A stretch of DNA of 64,000 bases from Sphingomonas sp. (GTDB lineage: Bacteria; Pseudomonadota; Alphaproteobacteria; Sphingomonadales; Sphingomonadaceae): assembly GCF_017304615.1 (NCBI RefSeq), contig NZ_JAFKLZ010000001.1, positions 1 to 64,000 of the forward strand, given 5' to 3'. A model generated the notes under the pieces. It was not told the DNA's origin. It did not search any database and worked only from the letters and a program-made list of their open reading frames with translations. Positions 1 to 7,327 of this stretch are shown piece after piece. The first letter of the stretch is position 1. Each line of letters opens with the position of its first letter. The translations under genes were made by a program, and so were the position numbers.

Positions 1-130
1 GCCCGACCGTCGGCGTTCCCGCCGGGACCGGCGACGTGACCCTGTTCGACCCGGCGCCGCTTTCGCGCCTAGAGGCGCGCAAACGAATTGACTCGTTTGC
101 TGCACTGCGTCAGACAAACCAACAGTCGCT
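1..130. other. Window edge and leader upstream of the glycine riboswitch; no assignable gene
   Basis: No complete gene can be supported here. One plus frame carries a stop at 37-39 and could be the last codons of an upstream gene. Another frame stays open through the riboswitch and is not credible. Two adjacent hairpins are visible: 64-69 pairs with 74-79 around a TAGA loop, and 79-86 (GCAAACGA) pairs with 93-100 (TCGTTTGC) around six bases. There is no T-run after the second stem, so a terminator is only possible. The promoter for the riboswitch transcript should lie in or before this stretch, but I cannot place it. Confidence 0.35.
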
Positions 131-330
131 GACAGCGCGGGAGAGCGCGGGTCCTTTCAGGAACTCGCCGCCGAAGGAGCAACCGCCCCGGAATCTCTCA
201 GGCAAAAGGACCGCTTCTGTCGGTAGCGACGCTCTGGAAAGAGTCCGGTTCGTCCGGGCCGCCGAAGGGGTAAGCCGGGCGCTTTGCGCGACCGGTGAAA
301 GCTCTCAGGTTCCGTGACAGAGGGGGCGGC
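131..330 (+). ncRNA. Tandem glycine riboswitch (two aptamers) upstream of gcvT
   Basis: Two consecutive glycine-aptamer cores are visible. The first spans about 131-222 and carries GCCGAAGGAGCAA followed by ATCTCTCAGGCAAAAGGACCG, split here as the usual conserved pieces at 171-184 and 193-212. The second spans about 226-328 and carries GCCGCCGAAGGGGTAAGCC, then GGTGAAAGCTCTCAGG, then GTGACAGAGGGGG. The short linker between them is typical of the tandem class. The element sits 60 bases before the gcvT start, and its usual role is to switch on glycine cleavage genes when glycine is high. The expression platform between about 330 and the Shine-Dalgarno near 376 is short. No strong terminator with a T-run is obvious, so control may act on translation; that last point is inference. 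Confidence 0.93.
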
Positions 331-386
331 GGATATTCGGTCCATGCGGGCCGTTGTCGCGCCGTCATCTGTTGTGGAGACCGGGT

Positions 387-1535
387 TTGACCGACATCGA
401 CCTCGCCAATGACTATGTCGAAGTGGAGCTCGAAACGCTTCCGCTCGACGCCTGGCATCGCGCTCGCGGCGGCCGGATGGTGCCGTTCGCGGGCTATCAC
501 ATGCCTGTCCAGTATGAAGGTATCATGGCCGAGCATCTGTGGGTGCGCGAATCGGCCGGTCTGTTCGACGTCAGTCACATGGGTCAGCTGCTGCTGTCGG
601 GTGACGGACTGGACGAAGCGCTCGAAAAGCTGATCCCGGCCGATGTGAAGGGCGTCCAACTGGGTCAGCAGAAATATTCGCTGCTGCTCGCCGACAATGG
701 CGGGATCCTCGACGACCTGATGTTCACGCGCTGGCCGGGCGGCATCTACATGGTCGTCAACGGCGCGGTTAAATATGATGATATCGCGCATCTGCGCGAA
801 AACCTCCCCGACGAAATTACGATCAATCACCTCGACGATCGCGCGCTGCTGGCGTTGCAGGGACCGAAGGCGTTCGACGCGCTGAAGCGCCACACCACCG
901 GTGAATGGCCACTCGACGTGCTGGTGTTCATGAGAGGCGGGCGGTTCGAGATCGCCGGGGTCAACGCCTACATCAGTCGCTCTGGCTATACCGGCGAGGA
1001 CGGGTTCGAGATTTCGATCCCGGCCGACCAGGCGGAGAAGATCGCTGACCTGCTGTGCGGCGAGCCTGAGGTGAAGATGATAGGTCTGGGCGCGCGCGAT
1101 TCGCTGCGGCTTGAAGCGGACTTGCCGCTTTACGGGCACGATCTCGATCCGGAGACGACGCCGATCATGGCTGCGCTAGGCTTCGCTGTCGCCAGCAAGC
1201 GCCGCCGGGGGGAAGCCAATTTCCCTGGCGCCGAACGCATCCTGCTGGAGCGCGACCAGGGTCCGGTCGCGAAGCGCGTCGGACTGTTGGTCGAAGGGCG
1301 TCAGCCGGTGCGCGAGGGCGCGGCGGTGCTCGATGCAGAGGGTTCCGAGGTCGGCAAGGTCACGTCCGGAGGCTTCGCCCCGACACTCGGCGCGCCGATC
1401 GCGATGGCCTATGTTCCCGCGGCGATGGCCGAAATCGGCACTCGCATTCAGCTTTCCCAGCGCGGCAAGGTCCACGAGGCGACCGTCACCGCGATGCCGT
1501 TCGTCCCCCACCGCTATGTCAGAGGAGCGAAGTAA
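387..1535 (+). CDS. gcvT: Glycine cleavage system T protein (aminomethyltransferase)
   Basis: This is the T-protein, which moves the methylene group from the aminomethyl-lipoyl arm of GcvH to tetrahydrofolate and releases ammonia. The product is about 382 residues, a normal length. It opens with the family signature [20 protein letters not shown] and contains [10 protein letters not shown] and [19 protein letters not shown], both typical of the folate-binding domain. No ATG lies near the expected N-terminus. I place the start at TTG 387, seven bases after GGAGA (376-380). TTG 354 and TTG 372 are in frame but lack such a site. It is the first gene of gcvT-gcvH-gcvPA-gcvPB and lies under the glycine riboswitch; gcvH begins one base after its stop. 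Confidence 0.93.
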   Translation: MTDIDLANDYVEVELETLPLDAWHRARGGRMVPFAGYHMPVQYEGIMAEHLWVRESAGLFDVSHMGQLLLSGDGLDEALEKLIPADVKGVQLGQQKYSLLLADNGGILDDLMFTRWPGGIYMVVNGAVKYDDIAHLRENLPDEITINHLDDRALLALQGPKAFDALKRHTTGEWPLDVLVFMRGGRFEIAGVNAYISRSGYTGEDGFEISIPADQAEKIADLLCGEPEVKMIGLGARDSLRLEADLPLYGHDLDPETTPIMAALGFAVASKRRRGEANFPGAERILLERDQGPVAKRVGLLVEGRQPVREGAAVLDAEGSEVGKVTSGGFAPTLGAPIAMAYVPAAMAEIGTRIQLSQRGKVHEATVTAMPFVPHRYVRGAK

Positions 1536-1536
1536 G

Positions 1537-1905
1537 ATGCGCTATTTCACCGAGGATCATGAATGGGTCGATGTCGATGGCGACGTCGGCACGGTCGGCA
1601 TCACCGACTATGCGCAAGGCCAGCTCGGCGACATCGTGTTCGTCGACGTGCCCGAAGAGGGCAAGACGGTCAGTAAGGGCGACGAAGCGGCGGTGGTCGA
1701 GAGCGTCAAGGCGGCGTCGGACGTCTATTCGCCGGTGTCGGGCACGGTGATCGAAGGCAATGCCGACCTTGCCGACAATCCGGGCCTGGTGAACGAGGAC
1801 GCCGACGGCGAAGGCTGGTTCTTCAAGCTGACGCTCAGCGACACGAGCGAGCTCGAGGACCTGATGGACGAAGCCAAGTACGAGGCGTTCGTCGCGAAGC
1901 TCTAA
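1537..1905 (+). CDS. gcvH: Glycine cleavage system H protein (lipoyl carrier)
   Basis: This is the H-protein, whose lipoyl-lysine arm carries the aminomethyl intermediate between the P, T and L proteins. It has 122 residues, the usual size. The lipoylation site is in [15 protein letters not shown], with Lys58 as the modified residue. The N-terminus [10 protein letters not shown] is characteristic of the family. The ATG lies one base after the gcvT stop, and GAGGAGCGAAG inside the end of gcvT serves as ribosome binding site, so translation is probably coupled. A dispersed palindromic element separates it from gcvPA. Confidence 0.97.
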   Translation: MRYFTEDHEWVDVDGDVGTVGITDYAQGQLGDIVFVDVPEEGKTVSKGDEAAVVESVKAASDVYSPVSGTVIEGNADLADNPGLVNEDADGEGWFFKLTLSDTSELEDLMDEAKYEAFVAKL

Positions 1906-1913
1906 TCAATACC

Positions 1914-1987
1914 GTCATGCCAGCGGAAGCTGGCATCTCGCGCCGTATTGCAATCGGCCTGAGACCCCAGCTTTCGCTGGGGTGACG
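1914..1987. repeat. Dispersed intergenic palindromic element, copy 1
   Basis: Two hairpin halves face each other: TGCCAGC-GGAA-GCTGGCA at 1918-1935 and CCCCAGC-TTTC-GCTGGGG at 1965-1982. They are bounded by CGTCA on the left and TGACG on the right, and TCTC/GAGA continues the outer symmetry. This is the layout of short mobile-like palindromes scattered between genes in sphingomonads. A related copy lies at 58176-58269. Here it sits inside the gcv operon, where it could act as an mRNA stability element between gcvH and gcvPA; that role is inferred. Confidence 0.75.
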
Positions 1988-2004
1988 AATTTCAGGAATT
2001 CGTC
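1984..2004 (+). promoter_or_regulatory. Hairpin enclosing the gcvPA Shine-Dalgarno
   Basis: GACGAATT (1984-1991) pairs perfectly with AATTCGTC (1997-2004) around the loop TCAGG. The stem ends exactly against the gcvPA ATG at 2005. The only plausible ribosome binding sequence, AGGA (1994-1997), lies in the loop and its first closing base. This could tune gcvPA translation relative to gcvTH. The structure is seen in the sequence; the effect is inference. Confidence 0.5.
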
Positions 2005-3363
2005 ATGCGCTACCTGCCCCTGACCCAGCCCGATCGCGAGGCGATGCTCGCCGTTATCGGCGCTTCCTCGATCGACGATCTGTTCGTCGACGTGCCCGCG
2101 GAGGCGCGGCTCGACGGGCCGATCCACGGCCTGCCGCCGCACGCCAGCGAGCTAGCGGTCGAGCGTCACATGACGGCGCTCGCGCGCAAGAACCTGTCGG
2201 CGGGGGACGCGCCGTTCTTCCTCGGCTGTGGGGCGTACCGGCATCATGTGCCGGCGTCGGTCGATCACCTGATCCAGCGCGGCGAGTTCCTGACCGCCTA
2301 CACGCCCTACCAGCCCGAAATCGCGCAGGGCACGCTGCAGATGCTGTTCGAGTTCCAGACCCAGGTCGCGCGGCTGCTCGGCACCGACGTCGCGAACGCC
2401 AGCATGTACGACGGCTCGACCGCGTGCTGGGAAGCGATCGGCATGGCACGGCGCATCACCAGGCGGGCAAAGGCGATCCTGTCGGGTGGGCTGCACCCGC
2501 ATTACGTCTCGGTCGCGAAGACGATGGCCAAGTACACCGGCGACGCGCTCGAAACGTCGCGGCCAAGCCTGACCGCCGATATCGATATCGACAGCCTGAT
2601 CGCAAGCATCGACGACGACACGTCGTGCGTGGTCGTCCAGTACCCCGACATCCTCGGTCGCATCACCGACCTCCGGCCGCTGGCCGACGCCTGTCACGCT
2701 AAGAAAGCGCTGCTGATCGCGGTCATCACCGAGCCGGTCGCGCTCGGCGCGCTCAAGTCGCCCGGCGAGATGGATGCCGATATCGTGGTCGGCGAGGGCC
2801 AGTCGATCGGCGTCGGGCTGCAGTTCGGCGGGCCGTATGTCGGCCTGATGGGCTGCAAGGAGAAATATATCCGCCAGATGCCCGGCCGCTTCTGCGGCGA
2901 GACGGTGGACGCGGAAGGGAAGCGCGGCTTCGTGCTGACGCTGTCGACCCGCGAGCAGCACATCCGGCGCGAAAAGGCGACGTCGAACATCTGCACCAAC
3001 AGCGGCCTGTGCGCGCTGGCCTTCTCGATCCACATGACCTTGCTGGGCGAAGCAGGGCTGCGCGCGCTGGCGGCGACCAATCACAGCCTTGCGGTCGCGG
3101 CGGCCGATCGGCTGGCGCAGGTGCCGGGCGTCGAGCTGGTCAACGACACCTTCTTCAACGAATTTACGCTGAAGCTGCCGCAGGAAGCGCGCCCGGTCGT
3201 CCGCGCGCTAGCCGACAAGGGTATCCTCGCGGGCGTCTCGCTCGGGCGGCTCTATCCGGGCGAGGATGCGCTCGCGAACGGCCTCGTCGTCGCGGTCACC
3301 GAAACCACTACAGCGGAGGACGTCGGGACACTTGCCTCCGCGCTCGAGGAGGCGCTGGCATGA
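2005..3363 (+). CDS. gcvPA: Glycine dehydrogenase (decarboxylating) subunit 1
   Basis: This is the alpha half of the split P-protein, which decarboxylates glycine with pyridoxal phosphate and loads the aminomethyl group on GcvH. The 452-residue length fits the two-subunit type. Family blocks visible include [48 protein letters not shown] and a C-terminal region with [15 protein letters not shown]. It carries no PLP lysine; that residue is in gcvPB. Its stop overlaps the gcvPB start in ATGA (3360-3363), which indicates coupling and matched subunit synthesis. A hairpin encloses its ribosome binding site. Confidence 0.96.
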   Translation: MRYLPLTQPDREAMLAVIGASSIDDLFVDVPAEARLDGPIHGLPPHASELAVERHMTALARKNLSAGDAPFFLGCGAYRHHVPASVDHLIQRGEFLTAYTPYQPEIAQGTLQMLFEFQTQVARLLGTDVANASMYDGSTACWEAIGMARRITRRAKAILSGGLHPHYVSVAKTMAKYTGDALETSRPSLTADIDIDSLIASIDDDTSCVVVQYPDILGRITDLRPLADACHAKKALLIAVITEPVALGALKSPGEMDADIVVGEGQSIGVGLQFGGPYVGLMGCKEKYIRQMPGRFCGETVDAEGKRGFVLTLSTREQHIRREKATSNICTNSGLCALAFSIHMTLLGEAGLRALAATNHSLAVAAADRLAQVPGVELVNDTFFNEFTLKLPQEARPVVRALADKGILAGVSLGRLYPGEDALANGLVVAVTETTTAEDVGTLASALEEALA

Positions 3364-4931
3364 GCATCAACCAGAGCGGCTGGCGCCCGGCCACCCCGGA
3401 AGCGGGCGAGAGCAACGGCCAGACCTTCACCGGCAACCGCGCGCTGATGCTGGAAGAACCGCTGATCTTCGAGATCGGCTCGACCGACACGATCGGCGTC
3501 GAAGTCGCCGAACCCGCCAAGGTCGCGTCGAAGCTCGGTGGGCTGAAACGCTCGGCCCCGATCGGTCTGCCTGGCCTGTCCGAGCCGGAAACCGTCCGCC
3601 ACTACACCCGCCTGTCGCGCCAGAACTACGCGATCGACCTCGGCCTTTTCCCGCTCGGTTCGTGCACGATGAAGCACAATCCGCGGCTGAACGAGAAGAT
3701 GGCGCGGCTGCCGGGGTTCGCCGACATCCATCCGCTCCAGCCGGTCGATACCGTGCAGGGCGCGCTCGGTGTGATCAACGAGCTCGCAATGTGGCTGATC
3801 AAGCTGACCGGCATGCACGGCGTCGCGATGACGCCCAAGGCCGGCGCGCACGGCGAACTATGCGGCATATTGTGCATCAAGGCGGCGCTGGAAGCGCGCG
3901 GTGAGGGACATCGCAGCGTCATCCTCGTCCCCGAAAGCGCGCACGGCACCAACCCCGCCACTGCGGCCTTCGCGGGCTATTCGGTGGAGAACATTCCGGC
4001 GACCGCCGATGGGCGTGTCGATCTGGCGGCGCTCAAGGCACGGCTGGGACCGGACGTCGCCGGGGTGATGATCACCAACCCCAACACGTGCGGTCTGTTC
4101 GAGCGCGACATGAAGGCGATCTCCGACGCGGTCCACGCGGCGGGCGGCTACGTCTATTGCGACGGCGCGAACTTCAACGCGATCGTCGGGCGTGTGCGTC
4201 CGGGCGACCTCGGCGTCGATGCGATGCACATCAATTTGCACAAGACCTTCTCCACTCCGCATGGCGGCGGCGGGCCGGGCTCGGGGCCGGTAGTGTTGTC
4301 GAAAGCGCTGTCGCCTTATGGCCCGCTGCCCTTCACCGAACGCCATGCGGATGGGCACATCACGCTGGTCGAGGAGGAGACGGTCGGCGACCGCCACCCC
4401 GACAGCTTCGGCCGCATGTGCGCGTTCCATGGCCAGATGGGGATGTTCACGCGCGCGCTGACCTATATCCTCAGCCACGGTGCCGACGGCCTGCGCCAGG
4501 TCGCTGAGGATTCGGTGCTCAACGCCAACTACATCCTGCGTAGCCTGGAAAACACGCTCGATGCGCCGTTCGCGGACTCGGGGCCCTGCATGCACGAAGC
4601 GATCTTCAGCGACGACGGCCTGCCCGACGGTTTCTCGACGATCGACATCGCCAAGGGGATGATCGACGAGGGCTATCACCCGATGACGATGTACTTCCCG
4701 CTCGTCGTCCACGGCGCGATGCTGGTGGAGCCGACCGAGACCGAATCGAAGGCGGCGCTCGACCAGTTCATCGGCGCGCTACGGTCGGTCGCGGAACGCG
4801 CGAAGGCGGGGGACGAGGCGCTCAAGTCCGCCCCCCATTTCGCCCCGCGCCGCCGCCTCGACGAGACGCTCGCGGCTCGCAAGCCGGTGCTGGTGTGGAA
4901 GGAGCCTGAGCTGGCGCAAGCGGCGGAGTAG
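3360..4931 (+). CDS. gcvPB: Glycine dehydrogenase (decarboxylating) subunit 2
   Basis: This is the beta half of the split P-protein and contains the cofactor site. The product is 523 residues, usual for this subunit. The PLP-binding lysine is Lys295 in [19 protein letters not shown]. Other conserved stretches are [16 protein letters not shown] and [12 protein letters not shown]. The start is the ATG at 3360, overlapping the stop of gcvPA by four bases; a longer in-frame extension upstream runs inside gcvPA and is not real. It ends the operon. The lipoamide dehydrogenase (L protein) is not in this window. Confidence 0.96.
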   Translation: MSINQSGWRPATPEAGESNGQTFTGNRALMLEEPLIFEIGSTDTIGVEVAEPAKVASKLGGLKRSAPIGLPGLSEPETVRHYTRLSRQNYAIDLGLFPLGSCTMKHNPRLNEKMARLPGFADIHPLQPVDTVQGALGVINELAMWLIKLTGMHGVAMTPKAGAHGELCGILCIKAALEARGEGHRSVILVPESAHGTNPATAAFAGYSVENIPATADGRVDLAALKARLGPDVAGVMITNPNTCGLFERDMKAISDAVHAAGGYVYCDGANFNAIVGRVRPGDLGVDAMHINLHKTFSTPHGGGGPGSGPVVLSKALSPYGPLPFTERHADGHITLVEEETVGDRHPDSFGRMCAFHGQMGMFTRALTYILSHGADGLRQVAEDSVLNANYILRSLENTLDAPFADSGPCMHEAIFSDDGLPDGFSTIDIAKGMIDEGYHPMTMYFPLVVHGAMLVEPTETESKAALDQFIGALRSVAERAKAGDEALKSAPHFAPRRRLDETLAARKPVLVWKEPELAQAAE

Positions 4932-5010
4932 GCCTGCCGCAATAATACCGGCTGGCGATCTGGTGCGTTAGTCTGCTAACACGCGGGCCAACGCAACACG
5001 GGGGTCACGC

Positions 5011-5520
5011 ATGAACGGTCAGATCGTCCAGCCGACGGGAATCGTCCAGTACCTGATCCCGATCGCGGTGTTCTTGGTGATCTTCGCGTTTCGCGCGCGG
5101 AGCCTGTCGAGACTGCGCCCGCTCAAGCTCGAACGGCTGTGGATCGTGCCGGCGATCTACCTTGCCATCGTTGTCGCCAATTTCGTCGCGAAGCCGCCGA
5201 CTCTGGCGGCCTGGATCGCGTCCGTCATCGCACTGTTGGTCGGCGCGGCACTCGGCTGGCAGCGCGGACGGATGATGCAAATCCATGTCGATCCAGAAAC
5301 ACATGCGCTCAACCAGAAGGGCTCGCCTTGGGCCATCCTCTTCCTGATGGCAATCGTGCTGGTGAAGATGGCGGCGCAGGGCGAAGGGCGCGCGCTGGGT
5401 TTCGACGTGACGCTGGTGACCGACGCCGCCCTGGCGTTCGCGCTGGGTATGTTCACGATGACGCGGGTCGAAATGTACCTGCGCGCCGGGCGGCTTCTGG
5501 AAGCTGCCCGCCTTAGTTAG
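5011..5520 (+). CDS. Small membrane protein resembling the DUF1453/CcdC family
   Basis: The product is 169 residues with about four hydrophobic segments, near residues 13-27, 43-58, 65-82 and 107-119, and a further one near 131-147. The stretch IHVDPETHALNQKGSP between helices, with a following segment ending TMTRVEMYLRAGRLL, is what I associate with DUF1453 (CcdC-like) proteins. That assignment is from memory of the family pattern and is moderate. GGGGG six bases before the ATG is a good ribosome binding site. It follows the gcv operon by 79 bases on the same strand but has no obvious link to glycine metabolism. Function unknown. Confidence 0.7.
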   Translation: MNGQIVQPTGIVQYLIPIAVFLVIFAFRARSLSRLRPLKLERLWIVPAIYLAIVVANFVAKPPTLAAWIASVIALLVGAALGWQRGRMMQIHVDPETHALNQKGSPWAILFLMAIVLVKMAAQGEGRALGFDVTLVTDAALAFALGMFTMTRVEMYLRAGRLLEAARLS

Positions 5521-5736
5521 GTCGCGACGATTGACGAGCGAGAGTTAAAGTTACCACCAGCCAACGGCATACTTTGATCGTGACGCTCAATTTCTGGCTC
5601 ATATCCGGCCCTTTATCCTAACTGGCGACCGCTACGATCGACAGACCATCAGGCTTACGCCTCGGGGAGAAAAATCCAGAGAAGAGAACCATCCGATCAG
5701 GATCCAAACTGATCGAGAACGGATGATTTTTGTAGT
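5521..5736. other. Gene-free AT-richer stretch before the cas5-like gene
   Basis: No frame on either strand gives a credible protein, and I see no remnant of cas3, cas7 or cas8 and no repeat-spacer structure. Composition changes here: hand counts give 31 G+C in 5521-5580 and only 22 in 5701-5760, against 40 in a comparable 60-base block inside gcvPB. Together with the following gene this marks an acquired or decayed island. The SOS-type box is at its right end. Confidence 0.6.
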
Positions 5737-5751
5737 GAACATACAACGAAC
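5737..5751 (+). promoter_or_regulatory. Candidate LexA (SOS) box GAAC-N7-GAAC
   Basis: GAAC at 5737-5740 and GAAC at 5748-5751 are separated by seven bases (ATACAAC). This matches the direct-repeat LexA operator known from Alphaproteobacteria (GTTC-N7-GTTC on the other strand). It lies 18 bases before the ATG of the cas5-like gene in an AT-rich promoter-like stretch. Eight fixed bases would occur about twice by chance across both strands of a window this size, so position and context, not the motif alone, carry the weight. Confidence 0.55.
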
Positions 5752-5769
5752 ATAAGCAATGGTCGCGCT

Positions 5770-6336
5770 ATGTTCCGTTTTCACGTTTGGGGAGATCGAG
5801 CGTGCTTTGCGCGACCCGAGTTTCGGCGGGATAGGATTTCTTACGACATCATCACCCCTTTAGCCGCCCGTGGAATTCTGGAATCAATCTACTGGTCGCC
5901 GGCGATCAGGTGGCACGTCGATAGAATCCACGTGCTTCAGCCCATCATCTTTGACTGGTTGGGCTCTGAACCATGCCGACAGTGCGATCTGATCGATGTT
6001 GCGTATGTTATCGAAGCGCATTTCGACCTTAGCGACCGCGCGACACAGACAGATCATGTCGCCCAACACGCATCGCTCGTTCGCCGACGTGCGAGGCGTC
6101 AGGAGCCTTATCGCCAGCCATTTCTTGGCACCGGCGCCTATCCCGCACACTTTCGTTCGCTTGAAGCTGGCGATGATCTGCCGCCATCAAGCTTTGCCAA
6201 CGAATCGGTCTATCTAGGCTGGACAATCCACGATCTGGATACGGAGCGCCCGCCGCAATTGCGCTTCTTTCGACCGGTCATTCGCCGGGGGATAGTCGAG
6301 CTTGCCAATTTATCGGCAACAGATCTTCCCGCCTAG
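5770..6336 (+). CDS. Solitary Cas5d-like protein (type I-C CRISPR Cas5 family), internally shortened
   Basis: The 188-residue product reads as a Cas5c/Cas5d protein. Matching blocks are RFHVWGDRACFARPE (residues 3-17), SYDIITPLAARGILESIYW (24-42), PAIRWHVDRIHVLQPI (44-59), DVAYVIEAHFDL (76-87) and RRRARRQEPYRQPFLG (105-120). Type I-C Cas5 normally binds crRNA in Cascade and, lacking Cas6, cuts pre-crRNA using a Tyr plus a Lys-His pair. Tyr41 is kept. At the Lys-His position this protein has Gln99-His100. The family's segment between PIxF and the DVxYVIEAHF block, some 40-50 residues, is mostly absent here. The frame is otherwise open. No cas3, cas7, cas8, cas4, cas1, cas2 or array flanks it. 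G+C is roughly 52-58% in blocks counted by hand, below its neighbours. The ribosome binding site is weak. It could be a decaying remnant or a repurposed RNA-binding protein. Confidence 0.82.
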   Translation: MFRFHVWGDRACFARPEFRRDRISYDIITPLAARGILESIYWSPAIRWHVDRIHVLQPIIFDWLGSEPCRQCDLIDVAYVIEAHFDLSDRATQTDHVAQHASLVRRRARRQEPYRQPFLGTGAYPAHFRSLEAGDDLPPSSFANESVYLGWTIHDLDTERPPQLRFFRPVIRRGIVELANLSATDLPA

Positions 6337-6339
6337 GCC

Positions 6340-7260
6340 TCAGTCCGCGATCGCTTCCTGCACCTGAGGGTGTGGCGCGACGCGGCGTTCGCGCCACACG
6401 ATGTAAAGTCCGCTCGCGATGATCACCGGCGCGCCAACCCATGTCCACGGCGTCGGCAGCATGTCGAACAGGAGCCAGCCGTAGAGCGTCGCCCAGATCA
6501 GGCTCGAATAGTCCATCGGCATCACGGCGGAAACCGGCGCGTAGCGGAGTGCGGCGGTGAAGGCGATCTGGCCCAGCCCGCCGAACAGCCCCATCGCCGC
6601 CAGGATCGCGAACGTGGTGAGGTCATGGCTTTGCGCGAAGAACGGGTAGAGCAGACCGAGCGGGACCATCGACAGCGTCGAGAACCAGAACACCGTCGTC
6701 ACCGGGCGGTCGACCTTGCCGATCTGGCGGAGCTGGATCGCGACGATGGCGACGAAGACGGACGAGGTCAGCCCGACCGCAACACCGGCCAGCGGGAAAT
6801 GGCCGCTACCCGGCTGGGTCACGATCAGCACGCCGATAAAGCCCACGACCACCGCGCCCCAGCGATGCCAGCCGGTCGGTTCCTTCAGCACCAGCGCGCC
6901 GAGGATCGTGGCGAAGATCGGCACCGTGAAAGCGAGCGTCGTCGCTTCGGCGAGCGGCAACAGCAAGACCGCGCCGAAATTGAACGCCATCCCCGTCACG
7001 CCGATCGCGGCGCGGACAACCTGCCCGCGAAACGCGTTCGAGCGGATCGCGCCGATACTGCGGTCGGTGATCGCCATATAGGCCAGCACCACCGGGATCG
7101 CCGCGCCCTGCCGCCAGAACATGATCTCGACGAGGCCGGCGCCGCGCGTCTCGGCAAGCTTGATCAGCGCCGACAGCGTCGCCAGCAACAGCACCGCGAG
7201 CAGACGCATCGCGATGCCGAGCATGACCCTGTCGTCCGCGTCCCCCATGGCTGTCGCCAT
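6340..7260 (-). CDS. DMT superfamily transporter (EamA domains)
   Basis: This is an inner-membrane transporter of the drug/metabolite type with about ten hydrophobic helices and two EamA repeats. Typical features are an early LLLATLSALIKLAE helix, the LPLAEATTLAFTVPIFATIL block closing repeat one, and AALRYAPVSAVMPMDYSSLIWA in repeat two. About 306 residues from the ATG I chose at 7260. ATG 7248 and 7224 are in frame alternatives. A still longer frame to 7353 would overlap proS and is unlikely. It is divergent from proS and convergent on the cas5-like gene, whose stop is 3 bases away. Substrate unknown. Confidence 0.85.
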   Translation of the reverse strand: MATAMGDADDRVMLGIAMRLLAVLLLATLSALIKLAETRGAGLVEIMFWRQGAAIPVVLAYMAITDRSIGAIRSNAFRGQVVRAAIGVTGMAFNFGAVLLLPLAEATTLAFTVPIFATILGALVLKEPTGWHRWGAVVVGFIGVLIVTQPGSGHFPLAGVAVGLTSSVFVAIVAIQLRQIGKVDRPVTTVFWFSTLSMVPLGLLYPFFAQSHDLTTFAILAAMGLFGGLGQIAFTAALRYAPVSAVMPMDYSSLIWATLYGWLLFDMLPTPWTWVGAPVIIASGLYIVWRERRVAPHPQVQEAIAD

Positions 7261-7327
7261 GCGCCCCGGCGCGCGCTGCGACAAGTCCGGGGTGACGAAG
7301 CGGTTTTGGCGGACTAAGCGCACCTGC

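Noticed and set aside
36-317. A 93-codon plus frame running through the riboswitch
   Set aside because: It covers both glycine aptamers and its sequence follows the conserved RNA bases, so the RNA explains the openness; no protein family is visible.
4932-6340. A CRISPR array near the cas5-like gene
   Set aside because: I looked for 28-37-base direct repeats with regular spacing on both sides of the gene and saw none.
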